Origin: Neoscytalidium dimidiatum
Taxonomy: Eukaryota > Ascomycota > Dothideomycetes > Botryosphaeriales > Botryosphaeriaceae
NCBI GenBank assembly: GCA_037367355.1
Contig: CM074703.1
Span: 496,001 to 560,000 of the forward strand
Length of the DNA: 64,000 bases
Direction of reading: 5' to 3'
In this document: positions 33,661 through 44,941 of the stretch, in pieces
Position numbering within the stretch: position 1 is the first letter of the stretch
Layout of the letters: each line of letters opens with the position of its first letter
The notes under the pieces: generated by a model
What the model saw: the letters and a program-made list of their open reading frames with translations, nothing else
Database searches by the model: none
Told to the model about the DNA's origin: nothing
Made by a program: the position numbers and the translations under genes

Positions 33661-35810
33661 GACTGGCTTTTGTGTTTTTTTTTTTCTTTTGTTTTTCTTT
33701 CTTCAAAAGAATAACTGGATGTCGTTTGTTGGTCTGGTGGTTTTCCGCTTTCTCTTCCCTCGGGAGGATGGCTTGATGTCTCCTTCTGTGCGGAAAGCGT
33801 TCATGGTTTTTATATACTGAGATCCCCGAAAAGGCCAGTGAAGGAGTATATAATTAGTGTAAGAGGGATGCCGATGCTCGTCCTGGCAATTTACGGAGCG
33901 TTTTCTCGTACGAAGCTCCATTTGCAATCCTCTGCTGTTTAATCATAGTGCAATCCTGCTCGGATTCGAGCTCTGTATCAGACCGAGTGGTGCGGGGTTG
34001 AACGCTGATACTTAATGCACGTTGTGAAGATCCAGGTAATAGCCTCACCCCAAGCTTACCTCAGCCCAGGCTCGACATGCTGGTATTGTGGGTTGAACAA
34101 TTCCTAGGCAAACCCGCTCTCGCCCGCCGTTTTAGTCTCGATAAGATCACCGTGAATTTGGAGGTACGAATGGAGGTTGACGAGAAAGCCTGGGTTTGCT
34201 GCGTATGAAGTACATGAGGATGTAGTTGTGCCCGAAACAGGCTGCTGTAATTCATTCGTTGATTTGCTCTTCAACCGATACCTGAAAGGACAAGTGAAAG
34301 CAAAATCACTGCAATAGCATTAAATAGGTGACGTGCGTACGGAAAGCATCCGGAAGGAAGTAGAAAAAAGAGATTAGCTATTTGGCTAACAGCCAGCCGA
34401 TAATAGGTCAACAGGTGAAATAAACTCAGCGATTGATCAGTGTTATTCTGACGACTGGGATCGGATCATGTGAAACGACTTGGTGTTCGAAATATGTGGG
34501 ATATGTATTCCCCGTCCGAAAAGACCATTTCGCTGTTGCTCGTAGGACACCTAGTCCAGGATCTGATCATACTTGTCCCGCGACAATCTATAAAATTTAT
34601 TCTAATCGCGCCTTTCTTGAAGTTTCTGACATCGTCCGAAAAAAAAAAAAAAGATATTGCAAGCCTCATCTCTGGTCCGAGCACAGTAAGAGAAACGGCA
34701 GCGAGAACGAAAGATCATGTCTTGGAGAAGCAGAACCTCAACTCAGACCCGTCGCTCATTTCCACAAAATAATTCGATGCAATAGCCAATCATCTCCATA
34801 ATTTTCTCCACGAGTGTCTGTGGTAGCGATCCCGCTCTCACCATTGAGCTGATGCCGCAATGATTTGAAATATTCCAGTTAAAGCGAGGCCGATAAGGAA
34901 CTTCGAGGGCAGAAAAGCGGACGGCCGGGCACGATGGATTGTTAAAGCCGAAATACGGGCTGACTTTGGACTTAGCGCTGAACAAGGACTCGAGACGCAA
35001 GTCATTTAGGAGCAACCCGCTTGTTTGAGTGAAGACGCTACACATTGTTCCGCCGATTGATGCGACTAAGGCTTCTGGTACATAAGAATCTAACTGCCGC
35101 AAGGCAGCAACAAATGCGTGGGTTCGGCTCAACCGCTCCCGATATTGGCGCCGTCAAACCGAACGTCCACCGTTCTATACAGATTCGCAGCCTGCGATTA
35201 GGATCAGTCCATGCGAGCGTTCAACGATGGTCACTTACGTGCCTCATGAGCTTGATTCGTGTGGTTCCTCTCTTGAACGAGTGCCTGATATGTTTTTGGT
35301 GCGAGGCTGATGCCGCCGCTCAAGCTGCACAAGTACTGCTAACTGATCAGCCAAGGTGATAGTCAATATGGTGGAGAAAGTCACTGTCATATCAAATACG
35401 TATATGGATCGATTCTACTGCAGCCGTCAGGTATCTCGATACTTCGCCAAGCACGACCCTCACATCAATCAGCAAGACCCAAAACATATGAAAGTTCAAC
35501 ATCAAAATCACATTAACCCTGCGCCAAGCCAACCAATTCTACCGCGCCGGGACCCGTACATCATGCATGACAAGGTTCAAAAAGGGGGAAAGTAGTTTTT
35601 GGGCCAAAGACCTGGGATGCTCAAAGACTCCCCCCAAAAAAAAAAAGAAGGATTCATAAAAAGTGATGTCTTAGCCGAGACTGCAAAGGCTGGTATTCTT
35701 GAATTGAAGCTGCAGAGAATTATAAATTTGACATTGCTCGTATCCCGTTGGCTCGTTCGAATCGAATACGCGCCTGAGAATGAGAAAAGGCGTCGGCTGC
35801 GTCATGGCTA
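33661..35810. other. Gene-free stretch with homopolymer runs
   Basis: About 2.1 kb. It contains T runs at 33675-33686, an A run at 34639-34652 and an A run at 35635-35646. The longest frame (34743-35132, minus, 129 codons) is unrecognised. It looks less GC-rich than neighbouring genes. No transposon ends or RNA genes were identified. Confidence 0.5.
33807..33818 (-). promoter_or_regulatory. TATA-like box upstream of the NmrA pseudogene
   Basis: Minus-strand TATATAAAA, about 150 bp upstream of the pseudogene start at 33660. It is the clearest TATA-type element seen in the window. Confidence 0.4.
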
Positions 35811-37085
35811 CTACGCCTTTAGACTGTCACTCATGCTCTTGCTGCTGGCGCTCATGGGAACGCTCGTGGTGGGCAGAGCCTCGCTCTTGCTGGCATTTTG
35901 CCTGACCTTGGCCACGGCGTAGACGATACCACTGACGAAACCAATGAAGATAGCGCTTACGGAGCCGAAGGTGACGGGGGCGTCGAAAAAGACCAAGCCG
36001 GAAATGGCGATGGGAAGCTTGTTGAGGGCGCCTACCATGGAGTAGGTTGTGGAAGAAGTGACGCGAACACACCAAGCCGAAGTGTAGGAGATGAAGATGG
36101 TCGAAAGGCCGGAGAAAATCATAGAGAGGATGATTGAGGTGCGGTTCTCGATGGGGAAATTCTTCTCCAGGTTGGCGTTGGACCAGTCCTCGACAAAGAG
36201 GGAGGCGACGAGCAGGATGGGAATGGAGAGCAGGTTGTTGTAGAACATGGCTGCGAGAGGCGTTAGAATGCTCAGGTCGGGCTGATGGGACAAACTTACT
36301 GTCGAAGTCCTTGAAGTTGGTCAGCTTGATACGCTTACGCATGCCCAGCACGTAAGTGGCACTGCAGAAGCAATTCAACAGCATCCACATGTAGCCAGCA
36401 TTCAGGGTCGAGATCTTCTCCGAAGCCTCAGAGCTTCCACCACCGTAGCTTGCCAGCGCGTGCTGGATATCGGCCCAGGCAGCAACGACAGAGCTCAGCA
36501 CCATCAGACCAAAGGACAGAAGGGCCATGGGAGTGACCGAGCCGCCGAACCACAGCACCTCGCCGTATGCGATCAGGATGATTGTCAGGTTCTTGAAGAT
36601 GGTGTAGACGGGGATGGAGAGGAACTTCAGGGCCTTGGTGCTAGTGTAGATCATGCCGATAAGAAGGATAGTGATGGGGAGCCCTGGCGCGGATTAGCAG
36701 CTGTCGGGCAAGATCTGTGGAGTGCAGCTCACATTTCTTAGCCTCCTCGGTCTTGAAGTCGCGATAGGAGATAACCTTGGTGGTCTTGAGGGTCTGGATG
36801 GCAAAGATGCACACGAGCGACTGGACGCAAGGTCAGCAATTGGGCGCGGAGCGAGATGTGCTCGGAGAGGTCGCGCACCTGGACGCAGAGTAGGAAAAAG
36901 TTGAGGTTGAAGCCGGTGCCTGACAAGACGTATTTGTTCGTAACGGTCATCAGGATGGAGCTACCGCAATACGCCAGCACGGGCAGTATCGGGTTGTTGG
37001 ATAGGCCGGAGGACGACATCTGGGGCTGCTGGTGGCGATCGTTGTTGGAGTCGAAGTCGGGGTCGCGTCTCTTCTCGTCGGCCAT
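35811..37085 (-). CDS. gmt1: Golgi GDP-mannose transporter (Vrg4/GmtA)
   Basis: Nucleotide-sugar antiporter that brings GDP-mannose into the Golgi for mannan and glycoprotein synthesis. Four exons: 36879-37085, 36733-36820, 36300-36683 and 35811-36250, giving 372 aa. After a 25-residue hydrophilic N-terminus come about ten membrane segments: [80 protein letters not shown] and so on. The signature [10 protein letters not shown], the GDP-mannose-binding motif, is intact, as is [16 protein letters not shown], which is rebuilt across intron 3. The Ser-rich cytosolic tail ends KSMSDSLKA. Introns are 49-58 nt. It is divergent from plp1 with about 700 bp between starts. Confidence 0.95.
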
Positions 37086-37794
37086 GGAGCGAAAGAAGGC
37101 GCTCGGGGCTTGGGGGAGATCGCAGCCTGGGGTCGGTGCGGGCTGGGCGGAAGAGGCTGTAAGGGGTTGGAGTCCTAAGATTCCACCGGCGCGTCGGAAA
37201 GGCTATTGAAGGACCGCGACGCGACGAACGCTCAGGGCAGGAGGGAGAGTGGGCGTGAAGAAGCCAAGCAGCGGGAGCGCGACTGGACACACACAGGCGT
37301 CGTGAGGGAGTTGGACCGGGGGAGGAGCAGCGGATTACAGAATCACTCAACACGTCAAATTCACACGCGGGCTACGTGACTGCTTGGGTGTGTGGCGCAG
37401 GCTGACTGATTACGACAGCACTTGCGAGAGCCGCACACAATGCACCGCCGCGCGGCCGGAGCAAATCCTTTCGCTTGCTACCGCTGCGAACCAGGAAAAC
37501 ACGCACAAGGCTGGCAGCACCCGTTTTGGGCCGACGCGGGACGGGCGTATCTTAAGGTAGCGACGCGCTGCAGGGCGTCGACAGCGAGCGCTGAGGTATG
37601 GCGGGCGCTAGCGGGCGCGGTTGACAGGAGTGCAGCAGGGCAGGCGGTAGGTACAGAGCACTCCAGGCGGTCAGCAGTAGGCGGTGGGTGAGGCCGGGGC
37701 CAGGGCCCCCCCTCGGCAGATCAGCCTGAGCCTGCCCTACCGCCTGTTGCGGCCCGCTTGAGACCATGCCGTGAACTCCCCCCTCCCAGGCACC
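37086..37794. promoter_or_regulatory. Divergent gmt1/plp1 promoter region with a minimal uORF
   Basis: 709 bp between opposing starts. A two-codon upstream ORF (ATG CCG TGA) lies at 37766-37774, 20 bp before the plp1 ATG, if transcription starts upstream of it. No TATA box is obvious. Confidence 0.5.
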
Positions 37795-38519
37795 ATGTCC
37801 CAAATCGACGCAAAGGTCGCTGCCCTCGTCGACAGGCCCCACGAGTCCGACGACGAGGACGCTCTGATTGCCGAGCTCGAGGCTGACGACGCCCTCGACG
37901 GCTTCCGTGAGCAGCGCCTGCAGCAGCTCCATGCCGAATACACGCGCGCCAAGCAGATGCGCAACTCCGAGCATGGTACCTACCAGGAGATCAAGGAGGA
38001 GAAGCCCTTGATGGACATCACCACCTCCACCAAGCTGTGTGTCGTACACTTCTTCCACGCCGATTTCAACCGCTGCCGTATCATGGACAACCACCTGGAG
38101 GTAATTGTGCCCCAGCCCCTCTCTGCGAGCTAGGGAGCACGATGCAACCAACTGCGTGATGGTGCGATATGGACCTGGGCTGATGTTGCACCCGTCAGAC
38201 GCTTGCTCCTAAACACTTCGACACTCGATTCCTGCGCATCAACGTCGACAATGCTCCTTTCCTCGTGGCGAAGCTCAAAATTCAGGTTCTTCCCTGCGTC
38301 ATTGCGTTCGTCGACGGCCAGGGCGTTGACCGCATCGTCGGCTTTGAGGGCCTGGGCTATGGTACCGACAAATTCACTACAAGTGATCTGGAGAGGCGTC
38401 TGCTGAAATGCGGTGTTCTCGTCCGTGAGAAGATGTCGGAGGGGGAGAGTGCTGCGCTAAAGCGGGCTGCCGCCAAAAAGAAGGAGGAAGAAGAATACGA
38501 CGACGATGATTGGGACTGA
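37795..38519 (+). CDS. plp1: Phosducin-like thioredoxin-fold protein Plp1 (TXNDC9 type)
   Basis: Co-chaperone of the CCT chaperonin in tubulin and actin folding. Two exons: 37795-38100 and 38199-38519, giving 208 aa, normal for the family. The N-terminal helix has acidic DEDALIAELEADDALDGFRE and RLQQLHAEY. The thioredoxin-like core follows: EIKEEKPLMDITT, VVHFFHADFNRCRIMDNHLE, then TLAPKHFDTRFLRINVDNAP and KLKIQVLPCVIAFVDG, the hallmark of Plp1/TXNDC9, where the CXXC of thioredoxin is absent. The C-terminus is acidic (EEEEYDDDDWD). The single 98-nt intron (GTAATT...CAG) interrupts the core. Confidence 0.95.
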
Positions 38520-39692
38520 GCTCGTGCAATCGCGAAGGGCACGCCCTATCTCCCGTCGGCCCTGCGCTCAATCGAAGCCCGTCGCCGAAATGGAGGATGG
38601 ATGCAGCCGGCGTGACTGTCAACACTAAGGGTTTGCGATGAGACCAATCACCCGGTCAGTCGGGCGGCTGCATCCTACATCAGGAGATATTGCGGCAAGA
38701 TACCAGTTGCTGTCTACACAGAGGTGCATTCAAAGGTGCTCTTCCTTTTTGCCGTCAAAGCAGAGCCAATTGGGTCGAGAAAGGATCTACATCACCTCTG
38801 CAGCGCTGCCGCGCCGCAAAGTCCGTTCAGGTGGAACATGCGTCAGGTGGATGAAAAACAAATACAGTGCTGATTTGGATGCTGAGTCCAATCATTTTTC
38901 ACGCATCATCACAATCGACGCCGTAAAACTCCTTCTCGAGAAGACTTACCTAATCAGCTGTACAAGTGACCGCTTCGAGACCGCTGAAGACGATGAGCAA
39001 AGACATGCTCAGCGCCACCAATCGGCTTCATTGAAAGTGATTTGGGTGAGTATTATGCAACTGTATTGCGCTAGTGCGTGGATACCTTTCGCTGCCTTCC
39101 GGGGATAATATGCATCACGAACCAAAATCACCGCTCGATATGTAGCCGAACGAGGCCACGCAGATGGTACGAAGACAACCGTTAAGTACAAGCAATCTCG
39201 AGGGCGCTGGATGAAAAAGGGAAGCGTTGCCGCCTTGACCAATCTAGTGAAAAACGAGAAGAGCTCGAAAAGAAAACGCCACCGCCCGACACCCTGCCTA
39301 AAAGACCATCTCAAACAAGACGGGGTTACACGAAAAGCCGAGTGAGCGAGATGAGATTTGTGCAATCTCACAACTCCTCGGGCCACCCATCGTTCCTGCT
39401 CGTCCGTTCTGTCACCCACCCTGACTGCGCACGTCCCTTGATCGTACTTTCGTGTTCCTGCCAGTTGCCAGTCTGCCCGCCACAAGAAGCCCAGTCGTGC
39501 GCCATTGCTGAGAGGGCCAATCCTTGTCAAAAACGCCATCGACGGCGTCATGGCTGCACAGCAAACGGTTTTGCCGCCTGCGGCCAGCTACCGACGCCCA
39601 CTCAACCCACAGAGAAGCTGCGGCTCTCCACTTCCCCGCCCCTACTCAAGCGCTTTCCTGCTTCCTATCCGCCCAAATTCTACTCCGCCATT
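38520..39692. other. Intergenic region between convergent plp1 and the GxGGxGN gene
   Basis: About 1.2 kb. Frames of 156 (38638-39108, plus) and 180 codons (39009-39551, minus) overlap one another and match nothing I know. It probably holds the two 3' ends. Confidence 0.5.
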
Positions 39693-40676
39693 TCAGAAAC
39701 GCCACATGCTCCTATGGCTCCGCAGAAATCTCCGCTCCTGCCCGCCATCCTCGTCATCCATTAATACCGCCCTGCCCTTCTCCCCCGGCATTGCCAGCAC
39801 CTCCCTCCCACCGCTTCTGGAAAAAGCTCGTTCCAACCGCCTCCTCAAGATGTCCAGCGCCCCGTACGGCAGCGGCTCATTGCTGTAGTACACGCACTCC
39901 TCCCCCTCCCCATCCTCTTCTTCCTCCTCCTCATACTCCTCCACACTCTCCTCCCCCCAGGCTATCGACCTCTCCCTACCCCTCGGCAACCCACGCTCGA
40001 CACCTCCCACCTCTACCCTCCCACCTCCGTCAAATCTCCTCATCGTCCCACCGCCCAACACCCCCATCGACCGCTGGCCCCTCAACGGCACCGTCCGACC
40101 CCCGGTCCCGGTCCCGGCCCCTGTGCCCGCTGCCGCCGCTGAGGGGGAGCAAGAACGGAAATTCCCCGCCCCGCCGATGCCGACGTGGAAGCTCGTCGGG
40201 GCGTGCGCCTCGACCAGCGCGGCGCGCCTGCGCGTCTGCAGCGCCTCGGCCGCGGTGTGGGCGAGCAGCGTCGCAGGGGTCACGGCGTGGATGTTGCCGA
40301 GGCCGCCGATGCCGGATTTGATGTGCGACGGAGGGGGCCGGTGGTGGTGATGTTGGTAGCAGTTGCTCTTGTTCGTGCTCAGCAGCGGGGCGGGGCTCGT
40401 GTCGAGGTTGGGGGGAAAGCGTGTGGGCGATGGGGTCGATGCGGTTTGTGGTAGTGGTGGTGGTGGCGGCGGCGAGCGCGGTGTGCTTGGGGGCAGGGTG
40501 GAGGCTTTGTGCCAGTTGCCGGCGCCGCCGATGCCGCTGCGGATGTATTTCGTCGGGGTCGTGGGCGGCGTGGTGGCAGTGAGGAGGGAGGATGAGCTGG
40601 AGGTGGAGGAGGTGGTGGGAGGGCGGTGGAAGGAGAAGCTGGTGGTGGTAGATGGGAAGGCGAGGGCGATGGCCAT
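39693..40676 (-). CDS. GxGGxGN-repeat protein (DUF3602-like)
   Basis: Intronless, 327 aa. Three spaced copies of a short motif are visible: SGIGGAGNWH (about 47-56), SGIGGLGNIH (about 121-130) and VGIGGAGNFR (about 166-175). They resemble the GRGGAGN-type repeats of the fungal DUF3602 family (PF12223), with Ile in place of the first Arg. Between repeats the protein is Ser/Thr/Pro-rich, then has an acidic run (EEYEEEEEEDGEGEE) and a C-terminal helix-like stretch (ALDILRRRLERAFSRSGGRE). No membrane or signal segment is seen. Function is unknown. A minus-strand T-rich tract and a high-GC shadow frame cover the locus. The gene call relies on the repeated motif. Confidence 0.7.
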   Translation of the reverse strand: MAIALAFPSTTTSFSFHRPPTTSSTSSSSSLLTATTPPTTPTKYIRSGIGGAGNWHKASTLPPSTPRSPPPPPPLPQTASTPSPTRFPPNLDTSPAPLLSTNKSNCYQHHHHRPPPSHIKSGIGGLGNIHAVTPATLLAHTAAEALQTRRRAALVEAHAPTSFHVGIGGAGNFRSCSPSAAAAGTGAGTGTGGRTVPLRGQRSMGVLGGGTMRRFDGGGRVEVGGVERGLPRGRERSIAWGEESVEEYEEEEEEDGEGEECVYYSNEPLPYGALDILRRRLERAFSRSGGREVLAMPGEKGRAVLMDDEDGGQERRFLRSHRSMWRF

Positions 40677-41016
40677 GTTGGTAGGCCTCGGAAAGGGCGG
40701 TGGAGAGTATGGCTCAACACGATGATAAATAGAACGGAGAATTTCAGTGAGAAATCAAGGCAATGAGAGTTTCCTCGAAGGAGAGGCTGGAAGCTCGAAG
40801 TGTTGTGAGTAGCACCTCGACGCCGAGGGAGCCCAGCAATATATATTCCTCCTACCGGCGTGTCCACCGCCCGGCCACCATACCTCCCCTTCCTCTGTCC
40901 CTCCATCCCTCCCTCTCTTTCTCTGCCTCACGCGACGAGAGAACCCTGTAGCCTCCACCGCCGCCAATGCCCTCATGCAGCGAGACGGCGGACCAAACCA
41001 GGTACCTGGGACGAGC

Positions 41017-41033
41017 AAAAAAAAAAAAAAAAA
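41017..41033. repeat. A17 homopolymer
   Basis: Run of 17 A in the gene-free block; a second A/T homopolymer pair lies at about 41229-41250. Confidence 0.85.
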
Positions 41034-44000
41034 TAGCTGCACTCTCGCTCGCTTGGCTTGCCGTCGTACAACCGTACAAGCTGCACCTGACCGCAAGCAG
41101 CAATCCGCGTTCACACAAGGGAAAGGGCTAGGGGGAAAAAAAAATGAGACGAGTGTCGATGCGCATAGGTCTGACATTGGGCAGGAAAGGATTCTAGAGC
41201 GTTATGGATAATTTACACTGTGTTCGACTTTTTTTTTTTTTTTAAAAAAAAGTAGATCGTCGGTGTGCATACATAAACTGTGGCTTAGGGGGACATAAGA
41301 CATGCATTGGAGGATCGACCAGCCGAGCTGCGTGTCTTGTCTGACAGGTGGTGCTGGTCGATGGTGTGGAATGTGATCGGGCATGTGTCGTGGGTCGGCA
41401 TGGGAGTGGGAAGAGGTGGCCGGTGGTGCGGTATCAAGGGAGGGGAGGAAGGAGGGGCGGAAAAGGTGTCTGCTCCTGTGTGACGCGGGTATCTTGTCTC
41501 TGCTGCCTTGCTCTGGGCCGCGGCTGAGCACAGATGGGTGCGGATGCCAACATTACCTTCGAAATGATAGAGGGACTTGCTTTTGAAAGTGACCGGGCGG
41601 CGGATAGTCTCTTGTCGTATAGGTGAAATATGACAGCTCAGATGACGAGATAGTCACGGAATTATGCGTTTCTACTGCTCAAGATTGCCGCAAGCGTGCA
41701 AGATGCCGCTGTAGCGAAGCGTAGGAGTGAGCTTGGCAGGCTACCGTCGCCTAGCGAACAATCAATGCTCCTTTTCTCCGGCTCAGCAGACATTGTCCGA
41801 GGCGATGGGTTCCATGGGTGGATATGTGGTCTGCGGTCACTCACTTGATGGCCAGATATGATTGCATCTCCAGGTAATATACCCTATGCTACGACCCACG
41901 CCAGGAATAACATAAGGCTGAAATCACGACTATGTGGGTCATGAGTGAGGCGAGGCGGGGCGAGTGGGCTACTCTGCGAGATTCATAGATGTGCAATGTG
42001 GCAAGGATTGTGCGTTGTGTATGATTGGTTGCATGCACGGACAACAATGGTGACCATTGGCACCAAGAAGCACAGAAGCAGGGAGGTAATTCAATCTGTA
42101 AAGTGTTATGGTCGTTGACGCTACTATTGCTGTTCTCCAATATCCTGGTCTCCACCGGCAGCCTTGCATCGGATGCTGCGAGATGGCGGCTTCTGCTGCA
42201 GTGTCGTGCTGGGATCATGGGTTCGCGGAAATTCGCAGGAAAGAAACTGAGCGCACTCATGTTCCTCGTCCGCGCAATTATCTGCCACCATCCCTGGTGC
42301 ACTGAACACCTTCGTTTGATGTGCCGTTGACGCCCATATTACTAGTGCATCAGGCCGCCTTGGTGTATAACGGTGAGACCTTTGATGCACTAAATACGTA
42401 TTCGTATGGTATTGGCGTAGATGTACGTTACTATCTTACCTCCGTACTACGAAATGTAGCCTACACGCGTACCCAGCTGGTCATTTGAGAGGCGCACGAA
42501 GGGAAGTCCTAGAGTAAAAGTTCCGCGTCCCGATAAGTAATCTCGTGTTCGAATTTCTTCTTCCGACAAGTTGGTCGGCGCGTGGAAGAGGGCCGTCATC
42601 CGCGTGTGAGTCTGGGATACATCGTCTGGAGCTCTCCGCAAGGATCTCGGTTCATCGACCGCCCTTCCGCCTCCGCGGCACAACGAAACCTGATCAAATC
42701 TAGAGCTTGACAGTGAGGCTAGCTGCATGAGGGAGATGCCAAGCGGGCATCCTCGTCACCCACCGTGCAGCAGATCCACTCGCGGCGCCAGGACGATCAC
42801 GCTGTGGGACGACTCGGTACCTGGTTCCTGTTCGGCCATAAGTCGGTGGCGGGAGAGAAGGACATCGTTCCTGTCAATCAGCCATTTTGTTAGCGAAAGC
42901 ATTATGTTTCCTTTTGCTGTGGCGAGATCTGTGCGAATCCACCCGCTGTCTCAGTTTCCCGCGCCAAACAAATGTGAGTCAATCGCCAACCTAGATTTCG
43001 CAAATCGGAGGCAGCCTTGGATCGGGACCGCTTGATTGCATCCATCGATGCAAGTCTTACAGTAACGACTACGAGGAAGAGTTGATGCCTGCACGAAAAC
43101 ATGGCAGGCCTGGGCCAAATGTCCACACCGCTAGAGGAGAGACACGCCCACGTACCAGAGTGTTGGCGGTGGCTGTCTAAGACATTGCCAACGACAGCAG
43201 CAGTGACGCGCCATGTGCCCGGGTTTGGCAATCTGAGATCCATTTGAGCGCGTCTGGGGGGCTTGTCGTCTTGGGTTTGCCACATCAACAACGGTGGCAG
43301 CTGGGCTTTTGAGGCAATCTGATGCTGGTTACTGCGCGCGTTGACAAGTCGGTCGGTGGCTGCTCCTCGACCGTCCTTCGGCATGTCAAATCTCTGGACC
43401 TGGGGATGCCGGTGACTGGGGACAAATGTCAGCTCGCCAGCATCCGTACCAAGTGAGCACCTGTTTGAGACAGGCCAGCCTACTTTTCTGTGCTCTCAGC
43501 GCCAGGCTAGTCGTCGCATGAAGATTCAAGGCGTCGCCCACGCTTCTGTAGGAGTCGCAACGGAAGAGCTCGAATTGTACCGCCTATTGTTTGGTGTTGC
43601 TGGAAGATACATCCACCCCATTTCATCAACAGGGCTGTGACAGGAGCAGTATGTGGAGTAGACAGCGGCACGAGAAGCCTCAACTGCCTCCTGCGGCCTG
43701 ACATGCGGCTTGCTACTCATTGACCGTCGGTTTCTTCCGCGCCGACCTTGTCAGAGGCAGAGCTGCAGGTTTCCGCGCAAACGTCGGCGAGATTGTGAAT
43801 TAGCCACGACAGCTAATAGATGACGGGCTATGGTCTGAGGTAGCACGCCGGTGAATACAGGTAGCGGAGGGTTCCTTCACGGCACAATGCGGGGGTTACG
43901 ACGAGGTAAAGCGGTGCTACGAGAGGGCCTGATACTTGGCGACAGGCGGATGGTCGCGACTCTCACAGCAGGATGCATGGTCGCAGGGAGATGTGCAACA

Positions 44001-44494
44001 AGACATGGCATTCTGCGTTCAGAATGAGCATTTGAGGCAGAGCTAAGCCGAACCTGGACAGGCAGCGGAACAGCGCACTCCGACCAAAACCGTTGGGAAG
44101 AGCAATGTACATCGGCGATGGGTGGTGGAGAGAGTGATGGTGACGATCAGGTGTTGGAGAGCAACGGGCGTATCGCCTGAATCGCGCGACCCCCCGGCTT
44201 GCCGCAATCGGAAGCATCCCGCACCTTCTCCCTCTCTCTGTTCTTCCGTCAACCCCGTTCTCTCGGTCGAGGCCCGCAATGTTCGGAGGAAAAGTGCCAA
44301 AACTAGCGGATTTGTGGGCAGGTGTACGGTCCAGGTCCAATTGCTGTGTGTGAAGAAATCTGACGGGCTCCTCTTTCAATGCTTCCGCAACGCTTGACGC
44401 TCACGCTCTCAACACGCCACAGTCCACACTGCAGGAGTGACGCCTCAACTCCAAGACTGCTGCTGGACCCACATCCCATCCTGCCCGAAAAGCT

Positions 44495-44513
44495 GCCAGC
44501 CAGCCAGCCAGCC
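44495..44513. repeat. CAGC tetranucleotide repeat
   Basis: Four CAGC units, the fourth location of CTGG/CCAG-type tetranucleotide repeats in intergenic DNA of this window. Confidence 0.8.
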
Positions 44514-44941
44514 ATGACCGGCCGCAGGGGACGTAGTGGCATTTCTGTCGAGAGAGCAAGGAGAATGCCGTCATCCTCTTAGCGCACCCCGCAATTTTCC
44601 CCAGATCACCAACCCCGCCGCCATACCTCCCTCTCTCCACTCAGCTCCGCCGCACGACCGGAGAGCCTGCCGACCTGGGCCTTGCCGTTACGATGATCGG
44701 CAGTGTCCGGAGAAGCCGTTGCTATGGAGCGCAATTACAAGAGCCGCCCGCCTTCCGTCGTGCCCCATCACCCTGTCTCGTATCGCAATCCTTCGGCCTC
44801 TTTCATCTCGCATCGCCTGAGCGTCTCGTGAGCTGTGCAGTACAATATCCCTTCCAGCCTTTTAAATATTCAACCGAGGGAGCTTGCACCTCCCCATCTC
44901 CTTCTTCTGCAAGCAATTGACTCGCCGATCAAACTTCCAGA

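Larger units (their letters stand above)
40677..44941. other. 4.3-kb gene-free block
   Basis: No recognisable gene on either strand. It contains A and T homopolymers at about 41017-41033 and 41229-41250 and a CAGC tract at 44495-44513. The longest minus frame (42902-43384, 160 codons) resembles nothing known. A small minus frame at 43526-43720 is equally unsupported. The right end must hold the butanediol-dehydrogenase promoter, including an AT-rich TTTTAAATATT near 44860. Confidence 0.55.

Noticed and set aside
35745..35775. GTTCGAATC resembling a tRNA B box
   Set aside because: The flanking bases cannot form a T stem, and no matching A box or acceptor stem was found.
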